A model generated the notes under the pieces. That model saw nothing but the letters and a program-made list of their open reading frames with translations. It did no database searches and was not told where the DNA came from. 64,000 bases of DNA from Pararhizobium sp. YC-54 (GTDB lineage: Bacteria; Pseudomonadota; Alphaproteobacteria; Rhizobiales; Rhizobiaceae): assembly GCF_025847205.1 (NCBI RefSeq), contig NZ_JAOYTH010000004.1, positions 273,337 to 337,336 of the forward strand, in the 5' to 3' direction. Numbering within the stretch: the first letter of the stretch is position 1; every line of letters begins with the position of its first letter. Below, one piece after another: positions 43,917-52,931 of the stretch. The position numbers and the translations under genes are program-made.

Positions 43917-45023
43917 ATGAGCACAGACACCAAGAGCCCAACGCCACGCCCCGGTATTCTCGATATTGCCGCTTACGTGCCGGGCAAGGAGCATGCGCCG
44001 GGTGTCGCCAAGGTCTATAAGCTGTCCTCGAACGAGACGCCGCTCGGCCCAAGCCCGAAGGCGATCGAAGCGTTCCAGAAGGCGGCGGCCAAGCTTGAAA
44101 TCTATCCCGATGGCCAGGCGATCGAACTGCGTGAAGCGATCGCCTCCGTCTATGGCCTGAACATTGCCAACCTGATGTGCGGCAACGGCTCCGACGAACT
44201 GCTGGGTCTGCTCTGCCACGTCTATCTCGCCCCCGGCGATGAGGCCATCATCACCGAGCATGGCTTCCTCGTCTACAAGATCCAGATCATGGGCGCAGGT
44301 GCTACGCCGGTCACCGTCCCGGAAAGCGAATGCCAGGTCACCGTCGATGCCATCCTGGCCGCGGTGACGCCGAAGACCAAGATGGTGTTCCTTGCCAATC
44401 CCGGCAATCCGACCGGCACCTATGTCCCGGTCGATGAAGTGCGCCGCCTGCAGGCCGGCTTGCCGAAGAACGTCATTCTGGTTCTCGACGCGGCCTATGC
44501 GGAATATGTCCGCCGCAACGATTACGAGGCGGGCCTTGAACTGGTGTCGTCCAACCAGAACGTGGTGATGACCCGCACCTTCTCGAAGATCCACGGGCTT
44601 GCAGCGCTCAGGATCGGCTGGATGTATGCGCCGCTTGCCATCATCGATGCGCTGAACCGGGTGCGCGGGCCGTTCAACATGAACGCGCCAGCGATTGCCG
44701 CCGGTGCCGCCGCGATCCGCGACCAGGCTTTTGCGGCGACTGCCGTCGAGCACAACCAGCTTTGGCTCGGCAAGCTCACCGGCGCGCTCTCTGCGCTGAA
44801 CCTTCGCGTCACACCGTCGGTCACCAATTTCGTTTTGATCCATTTCCCGGATATCGACGGCAAGCGGGCGCCGGATGCCGACGAATTCCTGACCAGCCGT
44901 GGCTTCATCTTGCGGGCGGTTCGCGGCTATGGCCTGCCCAATGCGCTGCGCATGACCATCGGCTCGGCGGAGGCCAATGAGGGCGTGATCGCCGCGCTCA
45001 CCGAATTCATGGGCCGGGCGTGA
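43917..45023 (+). CDS. hisC: Histidinol-phosphate aminotransferase
   Basis: A 368-residue PLP-dependent fold-type I aminotransferase. The N-terminus [15 protein letters not shown], the [11 protein letters not shown] loop, the YAEY tyrosine region and the Schiff-base lysine in [15 protein letters not shown] are all present. It overlaps tyrC by one base (TGATG), so the enzyme may also or mainly transaminate aromatic intermediates such as prephenate or imidazole-acetol phosphate; hisC homologues next to tyrA genes are often used for both. Confidence 0.9.
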   Translation: MSTDTKSPTPRPGILDIAAYVPGKEHAPGVAKVYKLSSNETPLGPSPKAIEAFQKAAAKLEIYPDGQAIELREAIASVYGLNIANLMCGNGSDELLGLLCHVYLAPGDEAIITEHGFLVYKIQIMGAGATPVTVPESECQVTVDAILAAVTPKTKMVFLANPGNPTGTYVPVDEVRRLQAGLPKNVILVLDAAYAEYVRRNDYEAGLELVSSNQNVVMTRTFSKIHGLAALRIGWMYAPLAIIDALNRVRGPFNMNAPAIAAGAAAIRDQAFAATAVEHNQLWLGKLTGALSALNLRVTPSVTNFVLIHFPDIDGKRAPDADEFLTSRGFILRAVRGYGLPNALRMTIGSAEANEGVIAALTEFMGRA

Positions 45024-45946
45024 TGGCAAAGCAGTTCGAAACCATCGCGCTGATCGGCATCGGCCTGATCGGCTCGTCGATTGCCCGCGAGATCAAGGAC
45101 AAGGGCCTTGCCGGCACCGTCACCGTCTCGACGCGCAGCGAAGCGACATTGAAGCGGGCGCAGGAATTGAACCTCGGCGACCGCTACACGACATCGGCCG
45201 CCGAAGCGGTCAAGAATGCCGACCTGGTCATCGTCTCGGTGCCCGTCGGTGCCTCCGGCACGGTCGCCGCCGAAATCGCCGCCAACCTGAAGCCCGGCGC
45301 GATCGTCACCGATGTCGGCTCGACCAAGGGCTCGGTGATCGCCCAGATGGCGCCGCACATGCCGCCCGGCGTACACTTCATTCCGGGCCATCCGATTGCC
45401 GGTACGGAATATTCCGGCCCGGATGCGGGCTTCATCGGCCTGTTCAAGGGCCGCTGGTGCATCCTGACGCCGCTGCCGGATACCGATGAAACGGCCAAGG
45501 CCAGGCTGCGCACCTTCTGGGAAACGCTGGGCTCGATGGTCGATGACATGGACCCGGAACACCACGACAAGGTTCTGGCGATCGTCTCGCACCTGCCGCA
45601 CATCATCGCCTACAACATCGTCGGTACGGCGGATGACTTGGAAGCAGTGACCGAATCGGAAGTGATCAAGTATTCCGCCTCCGGTTTCCGCGATTTCACG
45701 CGTCTGGCGGCTTCAGACCCCACCATGTGGCGTGACGTCTGCCTGCACAACAAGGATGCGATCCTGGAGATGCTGGCACGGTTTTCCGAGGATCTCGCCT
45801 ATCTGCAGCGGGCGATCCGCTGGGGCGACGGCGACAAGCTGTTCGACCTCTTCACCCGCACCCGCGCCATCCGCCGCTCGATCATTCAGGCCGGTCAGGA
45901 CACCGAGATGGCCGACTTTGGGCGGCATGCGATGGATCAGAAGTAA
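45023..45946 (+). CDS. tyrC: Prephenate/arogenate dehydrogenase
   Basis: Oxidative decarboxylation in tyrosine synthesis, using NAD(P). The 307-residue protein has the N-terminal dinucleotide motif GIGLIGSSIAREI, then STKGSV, HFIPGHPIAGTEYSGP and the helical C-terminal dimerisation region with HLPHIIAY. No chorismate mutase or ACT domain is present. Translational coupling to hisC suggests a two-step route through arogenate or 4-hydroxyphenylpyruvate. Confidence 0.92.
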   Translation: MAKQFETIALIGIGLIGSSIAREIKDKGLAGTVTVSTRSEATLKRAQELNLGDRYTTSAAEAVKNADLVIVSVPVGASGTVAAEIAANLKPGAIVTDVGSTKGSVIAQMAPHMPPGVHFIPGHPIAGTEYSGPDAGFIGLFKGRWCILTPLPDTDETAKARLRTFWETLGSMVDDMDPEHHDKVLAIVSHLPHIIAYNIVGTADDLEAVTESEVIKYSASGFRDFTRLAASDPTMWRDVCLHNKDAILEMLARFSEDLAYLQRAIRWGDGDKLFDLFTRTRAIRRSIIQAGQDTEMADFGRHAMDQK

Positions 45947-45969
45947 CCGGCTGCAGCGTCTTGCACAGC

Positions 45970-46080
45970 CCCACCTAACCCTCTCTCCGTAAACAGGGAG
46001 AGGGGACTGGATCGGAGGTTGCCGCTTGCTCCTTCGCCCCGCTTACGGGGAGAAGGTGCCCGAAGGGCGGATGAGGGGCC
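45970..46080. repeat. Rhizobial palindromic intergenic repeat (RIME-like)
   Basis: Two hairpins in tandem: CCCTCTC/GAGAGGG around 45979-46004, and CTTC-CCCCG/CGGGG-GAAG around 46033-46054 with the trailing GCCCGAAGGGC stem-loop. These match the multi-copy intergenic palindromes of Rhizobium-type genomes (RIME/IME class). A degenerate relative lies at 53706-53760. It may also act as a transcription stop between tyrC and the DUF2125 gene. Confidence 0.6.
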
Positions 46081-46095
46081 TTTAGCCGAACACCC

Positions 46096-47139
46096 TCAAA
46101 GCTGCGGCAGTTCGCCGATCGGGAAGAAGGCGAGGAAGGCGATCCCGTCGCGGACGTTGAGCTTGACCGTCGCCTCGTTCTTGCCGTCGGCCAGCGCCGT
46201 CAGCATGTTGGCGATGTTGTTGACCATGACCGTGCCGTCCTCGTCGGTGAACACCTTGACGAGGTTCTGACGCCAGCCCTCGATATTCTTCATGGTGACG
46301 CTGAATTCTCCCGAGATCAGCCCCTGGTCGTTGACGCTGAACGGGCCGGATGCGGTCGTCACCATGCCGTTGCCGAGGTCGAGCGTCAGGTTGCGCATCT
46401 CGCCCTTGCTGTTGCGCAGGGCCTCAGGCTTCCATCCACCCCTCTGCATCAAGGGGGCGCGATCGACGAGTGTCATGTCGGCGCTGGCGTTGACCGGCGG
46501 CAGCAGGCTCAAGCCGTTGTCCAGTTTCAGATCGAATGTGTCGATACTCAGGGCTGCATCGAGATCCGGGCCGTTCTGGCGCAGATGTGCCTCGCCATGC
46601 CCGGCATTGAATATCACTTTATGTGTGTCGCCCGGTGCCGCATCGTCTTCGAAAGCCGGCAGCATGGCCGTGCCGGCCAGTTGGTCGTAGGTGATCGAGG
46701 TGCGGTTCAGGCCTGACAGCGTCGCCTGTATGCTCGCATGCATCAGCGTCCAGTCCGCAGAGATCGTCAGGCCGGGCGAGACGCGAATTTCCGCCGGGCC
46801 GTCGAGTTCGATGACGGCATGTCCCGGCCGATAGACCTGGGCTGCCGAACGCAGCGCACCGAAGGACGCAGACGCGCCGCGCGCCATGTCATCGAGGCGC
46901 ACGGTGTCGCAGAACAGGCCGACGCGGAACGGAAAGCCGCGCACGCTCATGGCGTCGCATTCCGCCGATGCGCCGCCCTTCCTTTTCTCGGTGAGAAACG
47001 CTGCCAGCCGTGTCTCGATCTGGCTGGCCGCCAGAAACCATGCGCCGGAATAGACGATCAGGAACAGCACGATGCCGATCGCCAGCCGTTTGATCTTGCG
47101 GCTACCGGTGGAGGTTTCGGCAATATCTGCTGCGGTCAT
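46096..47139 (-). CDS. DUF2125 membrane-anchored protein
   Basis: A 347-residue protein with one N-terminal transmembrane helix (about 18-38) followed by a long periplasmic, beta-rich DUF2125 domain with two cysteines near its start (SAECDAMS, LFCDTV). Family function is unknown, possibly envelope lipid or stress related. The start MTAADIAE has GGAG 6 bases upstream. Divergent from the ChaC-like gene over 204 bp. Confidence 0.82.
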   Translation of the reverse strand: MTAADIAETSTGSRKIKRLAIGIVLFLIVYSGAWFLAASQIETRLAAFLTEKRKGGASAECDAMSVRGFPFRVGLFCDTVRLDDMARGASASFGALRSAAQVYRPGHAVIELDGPAEIRVSPGLTISADWTLMHASIQATLSGLNRTSITYDQLAGTAMLPAFEDDAAPGDTHKVIFNAGHGEAHLRQNGPDLDAALSIDTFDLKLDNGLSLLPPVNASADMTLVDRAPLMQRGGWKPEALRNSKGEMRNLTLDLGNGMVTTASGPFSVNDQGLISGEFSVTMKNIEGWRQNLVKVFTDEDGTVMVNNIANMLTALADGKNEATVKLNVRDGIAFLAFFPIGELPQL

Positions 47140-47343
47140 GGTCTGCTCCGGATCTGTCGTTCGTTCGTGACGTCGCGACAAAAGAATTTCGGTCTGCTGA
47201 TCTGGCGATCCGCTGTTGCATGCGCTCCAAAATCGTTCAGGAAATCGATTCCGATTGCCGGGCGGATGCGTTAGAAAAGCACCAGGATGATCTATCCGCC
47301 GCTCCTGGCCCTGGTTTGTGGCGCCGGGATGGCATGGATGTGA

Positions 47344-47883
47344 ATGGCAGTGGATATGGACGATTTTTGGGTGTTTGGCTATGGTTCACTGATGTGGAAC
47401 CCCGGCTTTGCCTTCGAGGACAAGATGACGGCCCGGGCCTTCGGCTACCGGCGCTCGCTCTGCGTCCGCTCCTGGGTGCATCGCGGAACGCAGGAGCGGC
47501 CCGGCCTTGTGCTCGGTCTCGATCGCGGTGGCTCCTGCCGGGGCATGGCGTTCAAGGTGGCCTTGAAGGACAAGGATGATGTTGTCGGCTATCTGCGCGA
47601 GCGTGAACTGGTCACCCATGTCTACCTGGAGCGCACCATGCCCGTGCTGCTTGCCGACGGCCGCCGCGTGCCGGCACTGACCTACATCATCGATCGTGGC
47701 CATACGCAGTATGCCGGGGCGCTGAGTACCGAGGACGCGGCTGCGACCGTCGCGGTTTCCCACGGAAAATCGGGACCCAATACTGACTATGTGGTCAACA
47801 CGCTTGCCCATCTGAAGGAGATGGGCATTCGCGATCATTGGCTGGAAGAAGTGGCAACGCTCGTTGAACGAATGAGGCTCTAA
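47344..47883 (+). CDS. ChaC-like gamma-glutamylcyclotransferase
   Basis: A 179-residue protein of the ChaC family that cleaves glutathione to 5-oxoproline and Cys-Gly. The substrate-binding FGYGSLMWNPGF is at the N-terminus, with REL, YLE and other expected strands after. The start was taken as the first ATG; ATG four codons on (MDDFW) is possible. It overlaps the plsC stop by 4 bases tail to tail. Confidence 0.87.
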   Translation: MAVDMDDFWVFGYGSLMWNPGFAFEDKMTARAFGYRRSLCVRSWVHRGTQERPGLVLGLDRGGSCRGMAFKVALKDKDDVVGYLRERELVTHVYLERTMPVLLADGRRVPALTYIIDRGHTQYAGALSTEDAAATVAVSHGKSGPNTDYVVNTLAHLKEMGIRDHWLEEVATLVERMRL

Positions 47884-48674
47884 GCCTGAGCGTTCAGCTC
47901 CTTCAGCTCCTTCAGCCGTTGCACGGCCGTCGGCGGCAGCGGCACATGCGGATTGTTCTTCACCGTCTCCAGCAGCAGCGCATCGCTGGCGGTTTCCATG
48001 ACATCGACCAGCGTCTTCAGGAACACGTCCGGATCGAGCCCGGCCTCGATCGGGGGCAGGATTTGCACCTTGAAATGACCTGGATAGCGCAGGAACTTGC
48101 GGCGCGGCCAGAACAGGCCCGGATGCATGACGACGGGGATGACCGGCATATCGAGATCGCGATAGAGCCTTGCGATGCCGTATTTGTATTCCGGCGGTGC
48201 GCCCGGCGGTCGGCGTGTGCCCTCGGGATAGATGATCAGCTGGCGGCCGGTTGCCAGTTCATCCTTGGCGCGCTGCATGACCGCCGCCATCACCTTGCCG
48301 CGTGCGCCGCGATCCACCGGCACCATGCGCTGCTTTTTCACATACCAGCCGAACAGCGGGATCCAGACGAGTTCACGCTTCAGGATGAAGAAGGGGTCCG
48401 ACAGCCACGGCAAAAGCGCGTAGACGTCCCAGAAGGACTGGTGCTTCGGCGCGAAGATGTAGCCGCCCTTGGGGATGTTCTCCAGGCCCTCGATTTCGAA
48501 CGTCGTGCCGACGATGACCCGGAACAGCCAGTGATTGCTGCGCGCCCAGTTTTTCGGAACGAACCAGGCCGTCTTGCGCGGCGCCAGGAAGTAGAACGGC
48601 GTCATCACGACCATCTGGGCGATCAGGTTGATGTAGAACACGATGTTGAACAGGACTGAACGCAGGATGATCAT
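47880..48674 (-). CDS. 1-acyl-sn-glycerol-3-phosphate acyltransferase (PlsC family)
   Basis: Acylates lysophosphatidic acid or a related lipid at the membrane. The 264-residue protein has an N-terminal hydrophobic segment, the catalytic HQSFWD (H-x4-D) motif and PEGTR glycerol-phosphate-binding motif. Rhizobia carry several such genes, some acting in ornithine-lipid synthesis, so the substrate is open. It is followed by the YdcF-like gene's region, with 79 bases between. Confidence 0.87.
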   Translation of the reverse strand: MIILRSVLFNIVFYINLIAQMVVMTPFYFLAPRKTAWFVPKNWARSNHWLFRVIVGTTFEIEGLENIPKGGYIFAPKHQSFWDVYALLPWLSDPFFILKRELVWIPLFGWYVKKQRMVPVDRGARGKVMAAVMQRAKDELATGRQLIIYPEGTRRPPGAPPEYKYGIARLYRDLDMPVIPVVMHPGLFWPRRKFLRYPGHFKVQILPPIEAGLDPDVFLKTLVDVMETASDALLLETVKNNPHVPLPPTAVQRLKELKELNAQA

Positions 48675-48753
48675 CGGCAGGCTTTCACAGCAAAAGGGTA
48701 ATCCGCTGCCTACACGAATATTGTCGGAAGGAAAACAACTTCGCTTGCTGTGG

Positions 48754-49452
48754 CTAATTGCCGGTGGCCGCGGCGCCTGTCTTTTCTGTCCGCAGGCCGC
48801 TGGCCGGATGAGCGCCGAGCGCGTCGCGCACGGAGGCGATGGTCAGCTTGACGTATTCCGACAGGATCGTCTTCAAGACCATCGGGTTTCTCAGCCAGTT
48901 GGTGCTCTTCAGGTCTGAATTGACGACCGGATAGGCGATGAACGCGATCCCCGGATTGGCCCGGCGCAGTTCGAGCAGGCTGCGTGGCATGTGGTAGTTG
49001 TTGGTGACGACCAGAATGCTGCGATAGCCGTTGTCGCGGATCCAGTTGGCGGTCTCGTTGGCATTGCCGATCGTATCGATCGCATCGTGGCCGATATCGA
49101 CGCAGCATTTGAAAAGATCGGCCGAACTCTGGGTGTTGCGGCGAATCTGGCCACCCGTCGTCGAGGGGTGGACGCCGGAGATCAACAGCCGTTTTCCCGC
49201 TCCGTTTTTCAAGAGATCCACAGCCTGGTCGATCCGCTGGAACCCTCCGGTCAGGACTACGATCGCATCTGCCTTTGGCTTGGCAGGTGGCTGGAGAGAC
49301 GCAACGGAATCGGCGAAATAGAGGAAGCCGGCCGCCGCAAGCCCGGTAATCAGCAGCAGCACATAGAATGTCAGGCGCACCAGCCGGCGGCGGACACTGA
49401 CGTGCCGTCGCACCAGCGTCCCCTTCCGCCGCGTTTCGCCGTTTTCACTCAT
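48754..49452 (-). CDS. YdcF/SanA-family (DUF218) membrane protein
   Basis: A 232-residue protein with one transmembrane helix near residues 27-48 and a DUF218 domain showing IVVLTGGFQRIDQAV and VVTNNYHMPRSLLELRR. Related proteins (SanA, YdcF, ElyC) affect envelope integrity or cell-wall precursor handling; the fold is Rossmann-like. It lies downstream of ftsX on the same strand (91-base gap), so a cell-envelope transcript ftsE-ftsX-ydcF is possible. Confidence 0.83.
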   Translation of the reverse strand: MSENGETRRKGTLVRRHVSVRRRLVRLTFYVLLLITGLAAAGFLYFADSVASLQPPAKPKADAIVVLTGGFQRIDQAVDLLKNGAGKRLLISGVHPSTTGGQIRRNTQSSADLFKCCVDIGHDAIDTIGNANETANWIRDNGYRSILVVTNNYHMPRSLLELRRANPGIAFIAYPVVNSDLKSTNWLRNPMVLKTILSEYVKLTIASVRDALGAHPASGLRTEKTGAAATGN

Positions 49453-49543
49453 GGCAGTTCCTGCTGCTTTGCCAGCGGTAGTGATTCTTCAATAGAGACA
49501 GATTGCGGCAAGGAATGGATGCAAGGCAAAGCAATCATGGTGG

Positions 49544-50554
49544 TCAGGTCTGGTTGCCGTCGATGCGTGCCGGGTCCGACCGGATCAGATCGATTTCATA
49601 GATCGTGCGCATCACGGTGAAGCGGGCAGTCAGCGTCGTCAGAAGCGCGATGACGATCATGATGGCGGCAATACCGAGATAGCCGGAATAGCCGATGGAG
49701 AAGTTGCCGAACATGGCTGTCGTCTGGTCGCTCTGGGGGGTGGCCAGCGAACGCGATTGCCAGAAGCCTGCGATCGCAAAGCAGGCCGCCGCCAGAAACC
49801 CGCCGGCGCCGGCGCCCTTCAGGCTGATTTTCAGGAAATGTTTCTGGAATTCCGAAGCGACGAATCCCGCCTCGGCACCGACGAAATGCAACACTTCGAC
49901 AATGTGCCGGTTGCCGGAAAGCGTCCCGCGCGTCGCAAAGATCACGGTCAGCACCATGGCGGAAAACACCAGCACCAGGACGCCGGTGCCGATCAGCGCC
50001 GTCGTATGCGCCATGGCCACCAGCCGGTCGACCCAGGTCCGGTGGTCGTCGAGAAAGGCCTGCGGTATGGTTTCCGTCAGCATCGCCCGCATGGCGGCGA
50101 AATCGGGCGGGTTCTGCTCGTCGATGGTGATGATGACGAGGCGCGGCACCGGCAGGTCGTCGAGATCAAGGCCGGCCCCCAGCCACGGCTCCAGCAACCG
50201 GGCGGTCGCCGCCTTGTCGACGATGGTGCCATCGGTGGTGCCCTCAAAGGTCAGGGCCAGATCGCGCGCGTCGGCCAGCGCCTTTTCCATGTCGAGTTTT
50301 TCGTCCGGCTTGATCTGGATGGTGATCTCGCGGGAAATCTGGCTTTCCCAGCTTTGCGCCGTCGAACGCACCATGCTGACGGCGCCGAGCGTCAGGCAGG
50401 CGAGGAAAGCCATGATGGCGATGACCAGCACCAGCGCATTGCCGGAGACGTTTGCGGGCGGCACGATCGGCGCCGTCGGGCGCACGCGCAGCGAAGCCTT
50501 GCGCTCCTGCGGCGCGTCCTGACCGGCGCGATTGCTGACGGGCGCTTCACTCAT
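49544..50554 (-). CDS. ftsX: Cell-division ABC transporter permease FtsX
   Basis: A 336-residue membrane partner of FtsE. It has a cytoplasmic N-terminus, four transmembrane segments (first near 40-60, three in the C-terminal half) and a large periplasmic loop between the first two that typically contacts amidase activators. The C-terminal RFTVMRTIYEIDLIRSDP is characteristic. It overlaps ftsE by 8 bases. FtsEX regulates peptidoglycan hydrolysis at the septum. Confidence 0.88.
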   Translation of the reverse strand: MSEAPVSNRAGQDAPQERKASLRVRPTAPIVPPANVSGNALVLVIAIMAFLACLTLGAVSMVRSTAQSWESQISREITIQIKPDEKLDMEKALADARDLALTFEGTTDGTIVDKAATARLLEPWLGAGLDLDDLPVPRLVIITIDEQNPPDFAAMRAMLTETIPQAFLDDHRTWVDRLVAMAHTTALIGTGVLVLVFSAMVLTVIFATRGTLSGNRHIVEVLHFVGAEAGFVASEFQKHFLKISLKGAGAGGFLAAACFAIAGFWQSRSLATPQSDQTTAMFGNFSIGYSGYLGIAAIMIVIALLTTLTARFTVMRTIYEIDLIRSDPARIDGNQT

Positions 50555-51206
50555 AGATGTCGAGCCGCCCTTGCGAAAGAATCATCCGGCGTGCCTCGAC
50601 CTGATCCATCAGCGAGAGATCGTGCGTCGCGATGACGACGGCGGTGCCGAGCCGGTTGAGTTCGAGAAACAGGTTGAGCAGCCGCCGTGCCATCGGCGGA
50701 TCGACATTGCCCGTCGGCTCGTCGGCAAGCAGGATCTCCGGCCTGTCGATCAGGGCGCGGGCGATGGCCGCGCGCTGCTTCTCGCCGCCCGAAAGCACTG
50801 GCGGCAAAACGTTGATGCGTTCGCCAAGGCCGACCCAGCCGAGCAGTTCGAGAACGTCGGCGCGATAGGACGATTCGTCCTTGCCGCGCACGCGCAGGGG
50901 CAGGGCGACATTCTCGTAGGTCGTCAGATGATCGAGCAGCCGGAAGTCCTGGAAGACGATGCCGACACGGCGGCGCAGCATCGGGAATTCGTCGCGCGGG
51001 ATGGTCGAGATATTGCGGTCGAACATGCGAATCAGGCCGCGCGTCGGCTGCAGAGACAAAAATAGCAGCCGCAGCAGCGTGGTCTTGCCGGCACCCGAAG
51101 GGCCGGTCAGGAACTGGAACGATTTTTTGGGAATGTCGAAGGTCAGGTCGCGGAGGATTTCCGGGCCCATTCCATAGCGCAATCCGACATTTTCAAAATG
51201 AATCAA
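50547..51206 (-). CDS. ftsE: Cell-division ATP-binding protein FtsE
   Basis: ABC ATPase of 219 residues: Walker A GPSGAGKTT (35-43), Q-loop FQDFRLL, signature LSGGEKQR and Walker B LLADEPTG. It powers conformational changes of FtsX in cell division. A full CtrA consensus, TTAACC-N5-TTAACC, lies 111-127 bases upstream of its start on the coding strand, so cell-cycle control by CtrA is expected. Confidence 0.93.
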   Translation of the reverse strand: MIHFENVGLRYGMGPEILRDLTFDIPKKSFQFLTGPSGAGKTTLLRLLFLSLQPTRGLIRMFDRNISTIPRDEFPMLRRRVGIVFQDFRLLDHLTTYENVALPLRVRGKDESSYRADVLELLGWVGLGERINVLPPVLSGGEKQRAAIARALIDRPEILLADEPTGNVDPPMARRLLNLFLELNRLGTAVVIATHDLSLMDQVEARRMILSQGRLDIYE

Positions 51207-51316
51207 CGGGTCAGTGTCCAGCTTCTCTTCTCAGGTCCAGGATGCCATGTTTTCGCGGCGGGCTGATGGCCCAGCTTTCAGAATAAAACGTAAGACCGCT
51301 GTTACAGCGCCAACAT

Positions 51317-51333
51317 GGTTAAACAGTGGTTAA
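51317..51333 (-). promoter_or_regulatory. Perfect CtrA-binding consensus upstream of ftsE
   Basis: On the minus strand the sequence is TTAACCACTGTTTAACC, that is TTAACC-N5-TTAACC (and TTAA-N7-TTAA), 111-127 bases upstream of ftsE and 156 bases before the divergent membrane-protein gene. Confidence 0.7.
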
Positions 51334-51488
51334 TTTTGCCTGAAGGCGGGCCGTTTCCGCGGCGCCATTTTCGAAGCATTAACCATTTAGGTTTACGTCT
51401 GGGAAAGGTTTGTTTCAATGCCTTGATCGTTGCCTTTTGGGGCCAGGGGCATTCTGGTGCGGCCGGTTTGGCCTGCAAGGGAGAGACG

Positions 51489-52157
51489 ATGAACGCTTTC
51501 CGTTCCAACGGTGCTGCCAGCCGCGTGGATCTGCTGCCACCGGAGCGCCGCGGGCGAACCGGTCCAGCAGGCGCCATGCCGCGCCGCGCCGATATCGTCG
51601 ATGCCGAGTTCGAGATCGTCCCGTCGCACAGCCGGCGCAACGTCTACCCGGTTTTCAACGATAATCGGGTTCGTTTGGTGGCCTCGCCGGCGCAGAATCC
51701 GCGTCGTGTTGCGTCGGCATTCGGGCGGGCGGTGAACCATTTCGAGCGCCTGCTCCAGACGGCGTCCCCCAAGGCGTTTGCCGTTCTCGTCACGTGCCTT
51801 TGCGCTCCGGTCTTCCTGTTGTTTGCCGGCCTTTCCCAGCATCAGCCCGCCATTGCCTCCGTGCCGGCATTATCGATCGGCGATGTCACCACGTCGCTGA
51901 ACGACGCCGACGGCATGAAGGTCCTTTCGGTCTATGGCGCGGTCAAAAACCATTCCGATGCGCCCAAAGTGGTTCCGGCCATACTTGTCGATGTGATTGC
52001 CAACGGGCAACGCCGGACGGCCACCCGGATTGACGCGAGGCAGCCCGCACTTGCTCCCGGAGAGAGCCGGGCCTTTTCCACGCGCCTTCTACACACAGGT
52101 GGAAAACTGCCCGGCGTTGCGGTTTCCTTCGGGCAACCGGGTGATTCGGCGCCCTGA
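51489..52157 (+). CDS. Single-pass membrane protein with DUF3426-like C-terminus
   Basis: A 222-residue protein with a basic cytoplasmic N-terminus, one transmembrane helix (about 97-115) and a C-terminal domain of the FxLYD/DUF3426 kind (SVYGAVKNHSDAPKVVPAI and LAPGESRAFSTRL). Related rhizobial proteins next to ftsE carry an N-terminal MJ0042 zinc finger, which is missing here. GGGAGAGAC precedes the ATG. Shares the upstream region with ftsE and is followed 68 bases later by hpt. Confidence 0.75.
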   Translation: MNAFRSNGAASRVDLLPPERRGRTGPAGAMPRRADIVDAEFEIVPSHSRRNVYPVFNDNRVRLVASPAQNPRRVASAFGRAVNHFERLLQTASPKAFAVLVTCLCAPVFLLFAGLSQHQPAIASVPALSIGDVTTSLNDADGMKVLSVYGAVKNHSDAPKVVPAILVDVIANGQRRTATRIDARQPALAPGESRAFSTRLLHTGGKLPGVAVSFGQPGDSAP

Positions 52158-52225
52158 CTGTGCTATGCGGCTGGGCTCCGGAGGCATAAAACGCAGTCTC
52201 CATTCTATTTCTGGAGACCATTCGC

Positions 52226-52771
52226 ATGCCCGTCGTTCGTGGAAAAAATATTGACCCGCTGTATACCGCCGAGCTGATTGCCGAGCGGAACATTGCCATG
52301 GCCGAGCAGATCGCCAAGGGGCCGCTCAACGACCTTCTGGTCATCGCCGTGCTCAAGGGCTCCTTCATCTTCGCCGCCGACCTGATCCGCGCCATGCACA
52401 CCGTCGGCCTTGCGCCGGAAGTCGAGTTCATCACGCTGTCGAGCTACGGCACCGGGACCGTGTCGCAGGGCGTCAGGATCATCAAGGATATCGACAGCGA
52501 CGTGCACGGCCGCGACGTTCTCCTGATCGACGACATCCTGGAATCGGGCCGCACCCTGCGCTTTGCCAAGGAACTGATGCTGGAGCGCGGCGCCAAGTCG
52601 GTGACGATCGCGGTTCTTCTCGACAAGAAGGTGAAGCGCCAGACCGACCTCGAAGCCGATTACGTCGGTTTCGAATGCCCTGACTATTTTGTCGTCGGCT
52701 ACGGCATGGACGTCGCCTATGCGTTCCGCGAACTGCCCTTCGTCGGCATCGTCACCGGTGACGCCGAATAG
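52226..52771 (+). CDS. hpt: Hypoxanthine phosphoribosyltransferase
   Basis: Salvages hypoxanthine/guanine to IMP/GMP with PRPP. The 181-residue protein shows the PRPP-binding motif VLLIDDILESGRTL and the flexible-loop SYGTGTVSQG, with VLKGSFIFAADL near the N-terminus. GGAG lies before the start. It precedes cpdR by 160 bases. Confidence 0.92.
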   Translation: MPVVRGKNIDPLYTAELIAERNIAMAEQIAKGPLNDLLVIAVLKGSFIFAADLIRAMHTVGLAPEVEFITLSSYGTGTVSQGVRIIKDIDSDVHGRDVLLIDDILESGRTLRFAKELMLERGAKSVTIAVLLDKKVKRQTDLEADYVGFECPDYFVVGYGMDVAYAFRELPFVGIVTGDAE

Positions 52772-52842
52772 CCATTTGGCTGTGCCAAACCGCTGATCTG
52801 GTCATCCGCGTTTACGGAAAACAAACAAAACTCTGGTGGTGT

Positions 52843-52871
52843 TGATCCGCAGCAAACCGTGCTGCGGATCA
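52843..52871 (+). terminator. Strong hairpin between hpt and cpdR
   Basis: A perfect 12-bp stem TGATCCGCAGCA/TGCTGCGGATCA with a 5-base loop, 61 bases before cpdR. No T run follows, so it may be a leader structure or a weak terminator rather than a classic stop. Confidence 0.5.
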
Positions 52872-52931
52872 GGGACCGGATGCCGTCAAGGCAAACGTCC
52901 CGGCGGAGTTGTTGCCGAAACGGAGGCCATG

